Of a DNA stretch of 64,000 nt, positions 20,432 to 28,372 are shown one piece after another. Every line of letters begins with the position of its first letter. Positions within the stretch are counted from its first letter, which is position 1. The stretch is taken from NCBI GenBank assembly GCA_017446155.1, contig JAFSRI010000042.1:1-64000 (forward strand), given 5' to 3'. The position numbers were made by a program, and so were the translations under genes. Source of the stretch: Clostridia bacterium (GTDB lineage Bacteria; Bacillota; Clostridia; Oscillospirales; CAG-272). Below the pieces are notes generated by a model. The model did not search any database. It worked only from the letters and a program-made list of their open reading frames with translations, and was not told the DNA's origin.

Positions 20432-21344
20432 AGTTGAGGGTGGCTATTCCGGACCTCCGGCGCTTGTGCTGGTGATCTCGGTACTTATGATAGCGCTGAT
20501 GTTTTTGGATCTCGGCGCGGCGCCGGGCCATATATCGGCTTATGTGCTTGTCATCGCGCTTCACGCCGTCATCTTCGGAATACCATCCGTACTTTATCTT
20601 GTTTTAAGAGGAAAATCTTTTTCCCGCTCAATTAAAAAGGGCATTATACCGCGGTCTGCCGCAGGTGTTGTGATATTGGGCACGCTTCTTTTGATATTGC
20701 AGAGCTGCATACTTAAATTCGGCGTTTTTTATTTCGGCTATGACTACTCGGCGTATACGCTTTACGGAAGCAGCTTTCAAGTCAGCGCATCCGGCGTTGG
20801 CGAGTGGATACTTATGGTGCTTGCGCTTGCGATAGTGCCTGCCGTGACGGAGGAGATCGTTTTCCGCGGGATTATTTTCACCGATTATCGCAAATGCGGG
20901 TTTTGGTGTGCGGCAACGGCGACGTCGTTGTTGTTCGCGTTTATACATTTTGATTTTCCCCAGTTTTTGATATATTTTCTCGACGGGCTCTTGCTTGCGT
21001 GGATAATGTTCATCTCCGGCACATTGCTTGCGCCCGTTATAGCGCACATAATTTACAACGTTTTCGTGCTTTTTCTTGAAAAGTACATTTGGCTTTTCTC
21101 ATCGAACCCGGACAGCGAAATTCTTTTCTGGTTGCTTCTTATAGCGCTTTATCTGTTCATTCTGTTCTTGTTTATCGGCGTGGCGGAAGGACACCTGAGA
21201 AAGTTGGCGGAGGAAGAAGAGTTCGCGCCGGAAAAAGTCAGCAGGGACAAGCTCCTCGGCACTTTTTTCCGCGTTTTTACAGCAAAACCGATGTTGCTTG
21301 AATATGCGGTGTTCACGGTTGTCGCCATAATATCCGCGCTTTGA
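20418..21344 (+). CDS. CPBP-family intramembrane metalloprotease
   Basis: 308 residues, about eight membrane helices. Motif 1 EEIVFRG (E145, E146, R150) and motif 2 FAFIHF, with the later HIIYN segment, are the three CPBP/Abi (CAAX protease and bacteriocin-processing) motifs, so the active site looks intact. The substrate is unknown. The start overlaps the fau gene by 14 bases, indicating coupling. The C-terminus after the last motif has two or three extra helices. Confidence 0.85.
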   Translation: MQKNKVEGGYSGPPALVLVISVLMIALMFLDLGAAPGHISAYVLVIALHAVIFGIPSVLYLVLRGKSFSRSIKKGIIPRSAAGVVILGTLLLILQSCILKFGVFYFGYDYSAYTLYGSSFQVSASGVGEWILMVLALAIVPAVTEEIVFRGIIFTDYRKCGFWCAATATSLLFAFIHFDFPQFLIYFLDGLLLAWIMFISGTLLAPVIAHIIYNVFVLFLEKYIWLFSSNPDSEILFWLLLIALYLFILFLFIGVAEGHLRKLAEEEEFAPEKVSRDKLLGTFFRVFTAKPMLLEYAVFTVVAIISAL

Positions 21345-21502
21345 TAAAGACCGCGGACAGGCCGGCATTTATCGATGCATAAGGTTTTGGACGCGACTTA
21401 TTATCAAGAATTTGCATCGCGTTTATCGGCTGTTTATCAAGATTAAAAGAATTAAAAAATGAAAATCGCGCAAAATATAAAAAAATATTTTGGCGGTAAA
21501 AA

Positions 21503-22549
21503 TTGAAAAAGAAGATAATTTCAGCAATAATATATATTCTTTCGCTTGCTGTCATTTCGGCGGGCATTTCGATATTTATAACCGACGTTGCAAAGGACGC
21601 GTTCGCGCTCGGAAAGGCGTCGAGCACGGCGAAGGTTGAGATACCCGATGGGGCTGACACGGACGATGTGGCGGAGATTTTTTTCGGCGCGGGACTTATC
21701 AAATTCCCGAGCATATTTAAAATTTACTCTTTTCTGAGAGGCGAAAACAGCGAATATCTCCCCGGTGAATACGAGATTGACGGGGCGCTGAGTTACGACG
21801 AGCTTCGCGGAGCCGTAAAAGCGCGCAGAAAAGAAAGAAAGCAGATAAAACTCACGTTCCCGGAGGGGTGCGACGTTGACGGTATCATTGAGATATTCAC
21901 GTCAGCCGGTATCGGCGAGCGAGAAAAATTTATCGAGGTCATAAACAATTTCGATTTTGGCTTTGATTTTCTGGACAACATTTCGTCTGACGGCAGGGTA
22001 TACCGTTTGGAAGGGTATCTTTTTCCCGACACATATTGGTTTTATTCCGATTCAAGCGAAACCGAGGCGATATATAAAATGCTCTCGTGCTTTGACGCAC
22101 GTGTCTCGGATGATATAAGAGAAAAAGCCGAAAAAAACTCTCTTACGCTCGATCAACTCATAACCATTGCCTCGATCATCGAAAAAGAGGCTTACTACAA
22201 AAGCGATATGGCTTATATCTCGTCGGTGTTTTTAAATCGTTTGCGGTCAAAGTCGATGAAAAAACTTGAAAGCGACGCGACTGCCGTTTATGCGCGCGAC
22301 GTAGGCAAAGCGGACTCGCATGGCGTGCCGACAAAGGATGATCTTTTGATAGATTCGCCCTATAACACATATAAATACGAAGGTTTACCGCCGGGGGCAA
22401 TTTGTTCACCCGGACTCGAAGCGATCGAGGCGGCGGCGGAACCGGAAAAAACGAATTACTATTATTTCGTTTGCAAAAAAGACAAAAGCGCTGTTTTTTC
22501 ACGAACGTATGCCGAGCACATGCGGGCGGTTGAAGCAGCGGGAAAATAA
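21503..22549 (+). CDS. mltG: Endolytic murein transglycosylase
   Basis: 348 residues. One N-terminal membrane helix, a LysM-like region (VEIPDGADTDDVAEIF) and the YceG/MltG catalytic domain with IASIIEKEA; E227 corresponds to the catalytic glutamate (E218 in E. coli). RLEGYLFPDTYWF is the other family signature. It cuts nascent glycan strands and so sets their length. The start is TTG with a weak GGCGG site 158 bases after the previous gene; no better start fits before the membrane helix. Confidence 0.92.
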   Translation: MKKKIISAIIYILSLAVISAGISIFITDVAKDAFALGKASSTAKVEIPDGADTDDVAEIFFGAGLIKFPSIFKIYSFLRGENSEYLPGEYEIDGALSYDELRGAVKARRKERKQIKLTFPEGCDVDGIIEIFTSAGIGEREKFIEVINNFDFGFDFLDNISSDGRVYRLEGYLFPDTYWFYSDSSETEAIYKMLSCFDARVSDDIREKAEKNSLTLDQLITIASIIEKEAYYKSDMAYISSVFLNRLRSKSMKKLESDATAVYARDVGKADSHGVPTKDDLLIDSPYNTYKYEGLPPGAICSPGLEAIEAAAEPEKTNYYYFVCKKDKSAVFSRTYAEHMRAVEAAGK

Positions 22550-22567
22550 AAATTTTTGGAGAAAAAA

Positions 22568-23785
22568 ATGGTTGAATTGCTTGCCCCGGCGGGGAACTAT
22601 GATAAACTCAAAGCGGCGGTTCGCTACGGCGCGGACGCGATATATATAGCCGGCAAAATATTCGGTATGCGCTCTGCCGCCGAAAACTTTACCGAGGATG
22701 AGCTCCGCGCGGCTGTCGAATACGCACACGGGTATGGCAGAAAAGTATATATTACCGTCAACACCATGCCGCACACGGACGAATATCCTGTGCTTAAAAA
22801 ATATCTTCAAACACTTGAAACGATCCGCCCCGACGCGCTCATCGTCGCCGACCCGGGGGTGTTTATGCTTGCAAAGCAACTAACCCCGTCCGCCGAGCTT
22901 CACATATCGACTCAGGCAGGCACGGTCAGTGCCGAAGATTGTCTTTTTTGGCGTTCGCTCGGAGCAAAACGCGCCGTGCTTGCGCGCGAGCTTTCGCTTG
23001 ACGACATAATAAAAATACGAAAAGCCGTCCCCGATGACTTTGAAATAGAAACGTTCGTTCACGGCTCTATGTGCGTTTCGTTTTCGGGCAGATGTTTGCT
23101 CTCAAACGCACTTACCGGCCGCGACGGAAATCGCGGCGCGTGCGCCCAGCCTTGCAGATGGAATTATACGATAACCGAAGAAAAACGCCCCGACACGCCG
23201 CTGCCGATTGAGCAGACAAACGACGGCACGTTTATTATGAGTTCAAAGGATATGTGCATGATAGAGCACATTCCCGAGCTTGTCGAGGCGGGCATAAGTT
23301 CGCTTAAAATCGAGGGCAGAATGAAGAGCGTTTATTATACTGCGGTTGTAACAAACGCTTACCGCGCGGCGATAGACGGGTATCTTGCAAAAGGGAAAGA
23401 CTATGTTTTCGACAAGCGTTGGCTCGATGAGCTTGAATCCGTCAGCCACAGGGAATATTCCACGGGATATTTTTTCGACTTGCCGACGGAAAACGCCCAA
23501 ACGTGCCGAAACCTCGGCTACATACGCGACAAAGCATATTTAGCCACGGCGGAACATGACGCGAAAGCGGGTGAGAGGTGTCTGTTCAAGCAGAAAAACA
23601 AATTTGTCGCGGGAGATGAGGTCGAGCTTATCTCGCCCGGAAAGTTCGGGCGGGCGTTTAAAGCCGATGAAATTTACGGGGAGAACGGCGAACCGATACC
23701 GTCTACTCCTCACCCGGAGATGAAGTTTTATCTCGTCGCTCCGTTTGACATAAAGGCCGGCGATATTCTGCGCGGGGCGAAATGA
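22568..23785 (+). CDS. U32-family peptidase/tRNA hydroxylation protein P-like
   Basis: 405 residues. It matches the U32 signature exactly (ETFVHGSMCVSFSGRCLLS) and has the following RGACAQPCRW cysteines, which in the TrhP/RlhA group bind an iron-sulfur cluster. Members of this branch (YegQ/TrhP, YrrN/O) make 5-hydroxyuridine at tRNA position 34 using prephenate, so RNA modification is more likely than proteolysis. The mltG neighbourhood is the same as in Bacillus. ATG at 22568 follows GGAG; the in-frame TTG at 22556 lies before that site. Confidence 0.88.
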   Translation: MVELLAPAGNYDKLKAAVRYGADAIYIAGKIFGMRSAAENFTEDELRAAVEYAHGYGRKVYITVNTMPHTDEYPVLKKYLQTLETIRPDALIVADPGVFMLAKQLTPSAELHISTQAGTVSAEDCLFWRSLGAKRAVLARELSLDDIIKIRKAVPDDFEIETFVHGSMCVSFSGRCLLSNALTGRDGNRGACAQPCRWNYTITEEKRPDTPLPIEQTNDGTFIMSSKDMCMIEHIPELVEAGISSLKIEGRMKSVYYTAVVTNAYRAAIDGYLAKGKDYVFDKRWLDELESVSHREYSTGYFFDLPTENAQTCRNLGYIRDKAYLATAEHDAKAGERCLFKQKNKFVAGDEVELISPGKFGRAFKADEIYGENGEPIPSTPHPEMKFYLVAPFDIKAGDILRGAK

Positions 23786-23860
23786 CGCATTCCGATTTTT
23801 TCCCGCAGAATATTTAAATAAAAAACGCGGCTGTCGGTTCGGATATTTTTACTGACATTG

Positions 23861-23890
23861 AAATGATAATTTCGACAAAAATTATCATTT
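23861..23890. promoter_or_regulatory. Perfect 12-bp inverted repeat upstream of the pgk promoter
   Basis: AAATGATAATTT (23861-23872) and AAATTATCATTT (23879-23890) are perfect complements separated by six bases, ending seven bases before the -35 box. This could be an operator, or an AT-rich terminator for the U32 gene, since TTTTTC follows. Confidence 0.5.
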
Positions 23891-23896
23891 TTCATA

Positions 23897-23925
23897 TTGC
23901 AAAAATATAATGTAAGTGATATACT
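23897..23925 (+). promoter_or_regulatory. Promoter of pgk-tpiA
   Basis: TTGCAA (23897-23902), a 17-base spacer and TATACT (23920-23925), 35 bases before the pgk start. Confidence 0.75.
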
Positions 23926-23959
23926 TAACAAGTAAAATTTTATAAATTGAGGTGTCAAA

Positions 23960-25270
23960 ATGACGTACAACAAAAAATCAATCGAAGACGTTGAGATAAA
24001 AGCCGGACAAAAGGTTTTCGTCCGTTGTGACTTCAACGTTCCAATGAAAGACGGCGTTATCACAAGTGACAAACGTATCGTCGGGGCTCTGCCGACTATC
24101 AAATACCTTATGGAAAAAGGCGCGAAAGTTATCCTTTCTTCTCATATGGGCAAACCCCATGCTATCTTTACGCCGAATTTCAAGCTCGACAAAAAAGAGC
24201 AGGCGAAGGTAGACGCGCTTCCCGAAGAAGAGCGCGCGGCATTTACGGCTGAGCTCAAAGAGAAAGCACTTAAAAACGACCCCAAGAAATTTACACTTGC
24301 TCCCGTTGCGGCAAAACTCAACGAATATCTCGGCGGCAAAGTTGCGTTCGCTTCCGACATAATCGGCGACGACGCACACGCGAAGATCGACGCTATGGAA
24401 AACGGCACGTGCGTGCTTATTGAAAACGTTCGTTTTGACGCAAGAGAAACGAAAAACGACGCAACGTTTGCAAAAGCTCTGGCAGAACTTGCAGGCGAGG
24501 GCGGTTTGTTTGTAAACGACGCGTTCGGTTCCGCTCACAGAGCGCACGCCTCAACCGCGGGTATAGCAGACTATCTCCCCGCAGTTTGCGGATACCTTAT
24601 TCAGAAAGAGATCACCGTTATGGGTGCTGCTCTTGAAGAGCCGAAAAGACCGTTCGTCGCAATCCTCGGCGGAGCTAAGGTTTCGGACAAGATCGGCGTT
24701 ATCACAAACCTTATCGACAAGGTAGACACGCTCATCATCGGCGGCGGAATGGCTTATACGTTCTTTAAAGCATTCGACCGCAAGATAGGCACGTCTATCT
24801 GCGAGGACGACAAGCTCGAACTTGCAAAAGACATAGTGAACAAGGCGAGAGCAAAAGGCGTTTCGTTCCTTCTTCCCGTCGATAACATCATCGGCCGTGA
24901 ATATGACGAAAACACCGTTTGCATGAGAATGTACTCGGATTCAATCCCCGACGGTTGGATGGGACTTGATATAGGACCGACAACGAGAGAGCTTTTCGCA
25001 AAAACTCTTATCGGCGCTGGTACGGTAGTATGGAACGGACCTATGGGCGTTTCCGAATGGGAAAACTTCGCAGAAGGCACAAGAGCCGTTGCAAGAGCAG
25101 TTGCCGAATCGGGCGCTATCTCCATCATCGGCGGCGGTGACTCGGCGGCGGCCGTTGAATCGCTCGGATTTGCCGACAAGATGACGCACATCTCTACCGG
25201 CGGCGGCGCTTCGCTCGAATTCCTTGAAGGTAAGGAACTGCCCGGAATAGCTTGCCTTCTCGACAAATGA
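23960..25270 (+). CDS. pgk: Phosphoglycerate kinase
   Basis: 436 residues against about 395 usual. RCDFNVP (residues 22-28), R39, the SHMGKP loop and the C-terminal [10 protein letters not shown] and [13 protein letters not shown] motifs are all present, so it should be active in glycolysis (1,3-bisphosphoglycerate plus ADP to 3-phosphoglycerate plus ATP). The extra length is a charged insert at about residues 68-110, after the substrate-binding loop, where most PGKs have only a few residues. The codon use is strongly biased, as in highly expressed genes. The start follows GAGGTG. Confidence 0.96.
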   Translation: MTYNKKSIEDVEIKAGQKVFVRCDFNVPMKDGVITSDKRIVGALPTIKYLMEKGAKVILSSHMGKPHAIFTPNFKLDKKEQAKVDALPEEERAAFTAELKEKALKNDPKKFTLAPVAAKLNEYLGGKVAFASDIIGDDAHAKIDAMENGTCVLIENVRFDARETKNDATFAKALAELAGEGGLFVNDAFGSAHRAHASTAGIADYLPAVCGYLIQKEITVMGAALEEPKRPFVAILGGAKVSDKIGVITNLIDKVDTLIIGGGMAYTFFKAFDRKIGTSICEDDKLELAKDIVNKARAKGVSFLLPVDNIIGREYDENTVCMRMYSDSIPDGWMGLDIGPTTRELFAKTLIGAGTVVWNGPMGVSEWENFAEGTRAVARAVAESGAISIIGGGDSAAAVESLGFADKMTHISTGGGASLEFLEGKELPGIACLLDK

Positions 25271-25291
25271 TTTGAAAAGGAGAGCTTGACA

Positions 25292-26059
25292 ATGGATAAA
25301 TCAAAGAGAACGGCTGTTATCGCCGGGAACTGGAAAATGAATATGACCCCTGCTCAGACCGAGGCGTTTATAAAAGAACTTGCCCCGATGGTAGCAGGAC
25401 TTGACGGATGCTCGATCGTTCTTTGCGTTCCGTTTGTTGACATCGCAACGGCTGTAAAGGCTGCCGAGGGTACGAACATTCACGTTGGCGCCGAGAACGT
25501 TCACTTCGCTGAAAAAGGCGCGTACACGGGTGAGGTTTCGGCTGAAATGCTCACGTCAGTCGGCACGGAATACGTTATCGTCGGTCACAGCGAAAGAAGA
25601 CAGTATTTCGGTGAAACTGACGTTACGGTAAACCAAAGACTTACAGCCGCTCTTAAAGCGGGGCTGAAAGTTATCGTTTGCGTCGGCGAAACTCTCACCG
25701 AGCGCGAACAGGGCGTAACGCTTGAAACCGTATCCCGCCAGACAAAAGTAGCGCTTATGGGTGTTACGGCTGATGAGATGAAAAACGTTATCATCGCATA
25801 CGAGCCGGTATGGGCTATCGGCACGGGCAGAACAGCCACGGCTGAACAGGCGGAAGAGGTTTGTGCCGACATCCGCGGCGTTGTTTGCTCGCTTTACGGA
25901 AAAGAGGTAGCCGAGGCTACGACTGTACAATACGGCGGCTCGATGAACGCAAAGAATGCCGAGGAGCTTCTCTCGATGAAGAATATCGACGGAGGACTTA
26001 TCGGCGGTGCGTCACTTAAAACAGCAGACTTTACGGTTATCGTAAAGGCGGCACAGTAA
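25292..26059 (+). CDS. tpiA: Triose-phosphate isomerase
   Basis: 255 residues. GNWKMN (N13, K15), the catalytic His in VGHSERRQ (H99), the YEPVWAIGTG loop with the catalytic Glu, and QYGGSMNAKNA are all present. It interconverts DHAP and glyceraldehyde-3-phosphate. ATG at 25292 has AAGGAGAG at good spacing; a TTG six bases earlier is too close to that site. It is co-transcribed with pgk (21 bases between). Confidence 0.97.
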   Translation: MDKSKRTAVIAGNWKMNMTPAQTEAFIKELAPMVAGLDGCSIVLCVPFVDIATAVKAAEGTNIHVGAENVHFAEKGAYTGEVSAEMLTSVGTEYVIVGHSERRQYFGETDVTVNQRLTAALKAGLKVIVCVGETLTEREQGVTLETVSRQTKVALMGVTADEMKNVIIAYEPVWAIGTGRTATAEQAEEVCADIRGVVCSLYGKEVAEATTVQYGGSMNAKNAEELLSMKNIDGGLIGGASLKTADFTVIVKAAQ

Positions 26060-26070
26060 ACAAAATTTCA

Positions 26071-26102
26071 CAGGGGCTGACGACATCAGCCCCTGCTTTT
26101 TA
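26071..26102 (+). terminator. Terminator of pgk-tpiA
   Basis: CAGGGGCTGA (26071-26080) pairs perfectly with TCAGCCCCTG (26086-26095); a CTTTTTAA tract follows. Confidence 0.9.
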
Positions 26103-26201
26103 ATGTGCGCTGTCAAGAAAAAACCGCCTGAAAACCGTTTTTATATATTGATTTAAACGTTTCTCACAATATGACCGGCAAAATATCAAAAGGAAAAATA
26201 A

Positions 26202-26921
26202 ATGAAAAAACATACAATTTACAGTGAACTTGTCTATGTTGCGGCGATATTGCTCCTCACGCTTGCCGTCGCCATGACGGCGGCCGCCGACCTCGGCGTG
26301 TCGATGGTCGTAGCGCCAGCGTATATACTTCACCTTAAATTTGACGCAATACATCTCGGCTCTCTCACAATACCGCTTACGTTCGGCGTGTTTACGTATC
26401 TCGTCGAGGGGCTTATATTTATTGTGTTCTGCATACTTATGAAAAAGGTGAAGCTCTCGTATTTCTGTTCGTTTCTCACCTGCGTCATCTATGGATATGT
26501 TCTTGACGCTTGGCGTGCGGTTGTTCCGCTGTTCAACGAAAGCATAACGCCGCCCGGCAGCATGGCGTTGTGGGCGCGGATACTTCTCTTCGCGGGAGGA
26601 ATGGTACTTACTTCATTTTCAGTCGCGTTATTCTTCAAAACATACATTCCGCCGCAGGTGATCGACTTCTTCGTCAAAGGCGTGAGCGAAAAATACTCGA
26701 TTGATCGCACGAAATTCAAGATAATCACAGATGCGGTGCTTCTTATTACCGCTTGCGCCATGACGCTATTGTTTTTCGGCAAGTTTAAGGGAATCGGCGT
26801 GGGCACAGTGATAATTACGCTTTGCAACGGCTGGCTTATAGGCTTATTTACAAAATTGCTCGATAAGTTTTTCTCAGTCAAAGCTATCTTCCCGAAAATC
26901 GAGGCAAAATTCTCGCTTTGA
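26202..26921 (+). CDS. YczE/YitT-like integral membrane protein (DUF6198-type)
   Basis: 239 residues with about six hydrophobic helices. The early AMTAAADLGVSMVVAPAYIL segment and the late VGTVIITLCNGWLIGLFTKLLDKF segment match the YczE/YyaS/YitT type of membrane protein, which has no established substrate. It has a weak ribosome site (AAAGGA). It stands alone, 140 bases after tpiA, ending at a strong bidirectional terminator. The family name is from memory of the pattern, not a search. Confidence 0.65.
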   Translation: MKKHTIYSELVYVAAILLLTLAVAMTAAADLGVSMVVAPAYILHLKFDAIHLGSLTIPLTFGVFTYLVEGLIFIVFCILMKKVKLSYFCSFLTCVIYGYVLDAWRAVVPLFNESITPPGSMALWARILLFAGGMVLTSFSVALFFKTYIPPQVIDFFVKGVSEKYSIDRTKFKIITDAVLLITACAMTLLFFGKFKGIGVGTVIITLCNGWLIGLFTKLLDKFFSVKAIFPKIEAKFSL

Positions 26922-26937
26922 TAAATATGTCGCAATT

Positions 26938-26980
26938 CAAAACACCTCTTGCGGACAACTCCGCAAGAGGTGTTTTGTAA
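26938..26980. terminator. Strong bidirectional terminator
   Basis: 18 perfect base pairs (26938-26955 with 26960-26977) around a CAAC loop. It separates the converging YczE-like and DUF4177 genes and carries A/T tracts on both sides. Confidence 0.9.
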
Positions 26981-26985
26981 TATAT

Positions 26986-27144
26986 TCAGCCTTTTTTCTC
27001 ACGTTCTAACGTAATAATAAGGCACGTTTTGAAGTTTGTCCAAAACACGACTTCAACAACACGCCAGCCGTCATTTGCCATTTTGTTCATCAGTTCTTCC
27101 GCTTCGACATGATTTCTCGCTTCAATTACTCTATACTCAAACAT
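26986..27144 (-). CDS. Small DUF4177-like protein
   Basis: 52 residues. MFEYRVIEA ... EELMNKMANDGWRVVEV ... LIITLERE follows the DUF4177 pattern of small clostridial proteins of unknown role. The start used has GGAGG (27151-27155 on minus) seven bases upstream; a longer frame from 27192 would swallow that ribosome site. It lies 111 bases after the 27256 gene and may belong to the same minus-strand unit. Confidence 0.75.
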   Translation of the reverse strand: MFEYRVIEARNHVEAEELMNKMANDGWRVVEVVFWTNFKTCLIITLEREKKG

Positions 27145-27255
27145 ATTTTTCCTCCGTATTATTTTTCCGCTGTAAACATTATATTTTTTCAATATGCTTA
27201 TGTCAATAGAGGAAAAGTTGAGTTAAAACTCGCTGAGTATTCACTTCACCGGCGT

Positions 27256-27705
27256 TTATTCGTCGAACGCCCACATCTCGCCCGAGCCGTCCTCGGCGAC
27301 GAACAGCCCAAGCTCGATATACGACAGCTTGTTAAATTCAAAATTAAACCACGCCGCAACGTCGGGAAAAAACAGCGTTTCTTCCGTCGCCGTGTCGTGT
27401 TCGTCATAATCGCCGCATCCGTTTGATTTCATCAAACGAACGACGTCCTCTTTTTCGCGCAGGAACACTTTTTCGCCGAACACCGTCATCTCCGGCGAAA
27501 AGCATTGAATAAGCGTTGTTCTCAGGTCTTTGTCGCGTTCAAACCACACCATCATCATGGGCTTGTTGTAAATATACGTCTGTTCGTAAATTTCGTCGTT
27601 TTCACAAACGTTTATCTTGTCGGGCATACCGAGCACTTTTATCACGTCCATCGGTTTCATACCAATTTTTACCCCGCAAGCTCCCACGCCGAACTCGATT
27701 ATCAT
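27256..27705 (-). CDS. Unknown protein in the rhamnosidase-PPTase operon
   Basis: 149 residues, acidic, no signal or membrane helix. It has a GACGVKIGMKPMDVIKVLGMPDK start that recalls SmpA/BamE-like or immunity-type folds, with an aromatic-rich C-terminus (FFPDVAAWFNFEF ... GEMWAFDE). I do not recognise a family. It begins three bases after the phosphopantetheinyl transferase stop, so it is certainly part of that operon. Confidence 0.65.
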   Translation of the reverse strand: MIIEFGVGACGVKIGMKPMDVIKVLGMPDKINVCENDEIYEQTYIYNKPMMMVWFERDKDLRTTLIQCFSPEMTVFGEKVFLREKEDVVRLMKSNGCGDYDEHDTATEETLFFPDVAAWFNFEFNKLSYIELGLFVAEDGSGEMWAFDE

Positions 27706-27708
27706 TCT

Positions 27709-28371
27709 TTACACCTCTGTCTTTTTTATCGAATATTCGCTTTCGCCAAGCGTGCAAACGGCGCCGCGGCAAAGATAAATATCGCGTATCTCATAAAAGA
27801 ATGCGTCCTGTTGAAGCACGCCTCGGTCGTTCATTTTCGGCACTCCGCGCGGAAAAGAGCACGAAAGCGGCGCAAGTCCACGGTCAAAGCCCGTCCCGCG
27901 CATTTTAACATAGCTTTCGCGCAGCGTCCAAAGACGGCAAAACGCCTCCTCGGGCGAGGGACTCAGCATTATCGCGCTTTTTTCAAGGGATGAGAAAAAT
28001 CTTTCAGCCACGCCTATCGCCTCCGCCTGAGAGCCGATCTGCTCAATATCAAGACCGACCGGCACGTTGGAGCAGGCGCACGCGACGTATTTGCCCGTGT
28101 GCGAAACGTTAAAATACACGTTTTCGGCATTTGCCACAAACGGCTTGCCTTTTTCGTCTACCTTTATCTCATATTCTTTGTCGCCGAAAACTTCTTTCAG
28201 CGCTTTTTTTGCTATAAGTGCCGATCCGAGCAGTTCCGCCTTCGTTTCCGCGCGTCTTGCGTGCGCTATTCGTTCACGTCGGGCGTCGTCCACCTCGCTC
28301 AAACGAGCGCCGAGTTCCTTCTCATCATAATATTTTGAAACGTCCGCATAAAAAACTTTTACAAAATTCAT
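27709..28371 (-). CDS. 4'-phosphopantetheinyl transferase, Sfp type
   Basis: 220 residues, the Sfp size. The substrate-binding NVSHTGKYVACA, the metal-binding GLDIEQIG and WTLRESYVKMRGTGF motifs (D and E ligands present) define the superfamily. It transfers the phosphopantetheine arm of CoA to carrier-protein serines. Its ATG starts one base after the rhamnosidase stop (TAA-A-ATG), so it is translated from the carbohydrate operon. No PKS, NRPS or carrier protein gene is in this window; the target may be fatty-acid ACP or a distant cluster. Confidence 0.9.
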   Translation of the reverse strand: MNFVKVFYADVSKYYDEKELGARLSEVDDARRERIAHARRAETKAELLGSALIAKKALKEVFGDKEYEIKVDEKGKPFVANAENVYFNVSHTGKYVACACSNVPVGLDIEQIGSQAEAIGVAERFFSSLEKSAIMLSPSPEEAFCRLWTLRESYVKMRGTGFDRGLAPLSCSFPRGVPKMNDRGVLQQDAFFYEIRDIYLCRGAVCTLGESEYSIKKTEV

Positions 28372-28372
28372 T

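Noticed and set aside
23861-23890. Fur or PerR box
   Set aside because: The half-sites TGATAAT/ATTATCA look Fur-like, but nine bases separate them in place of the one base of the 7-1-7 site, and glycolytic genes are not usual targets.
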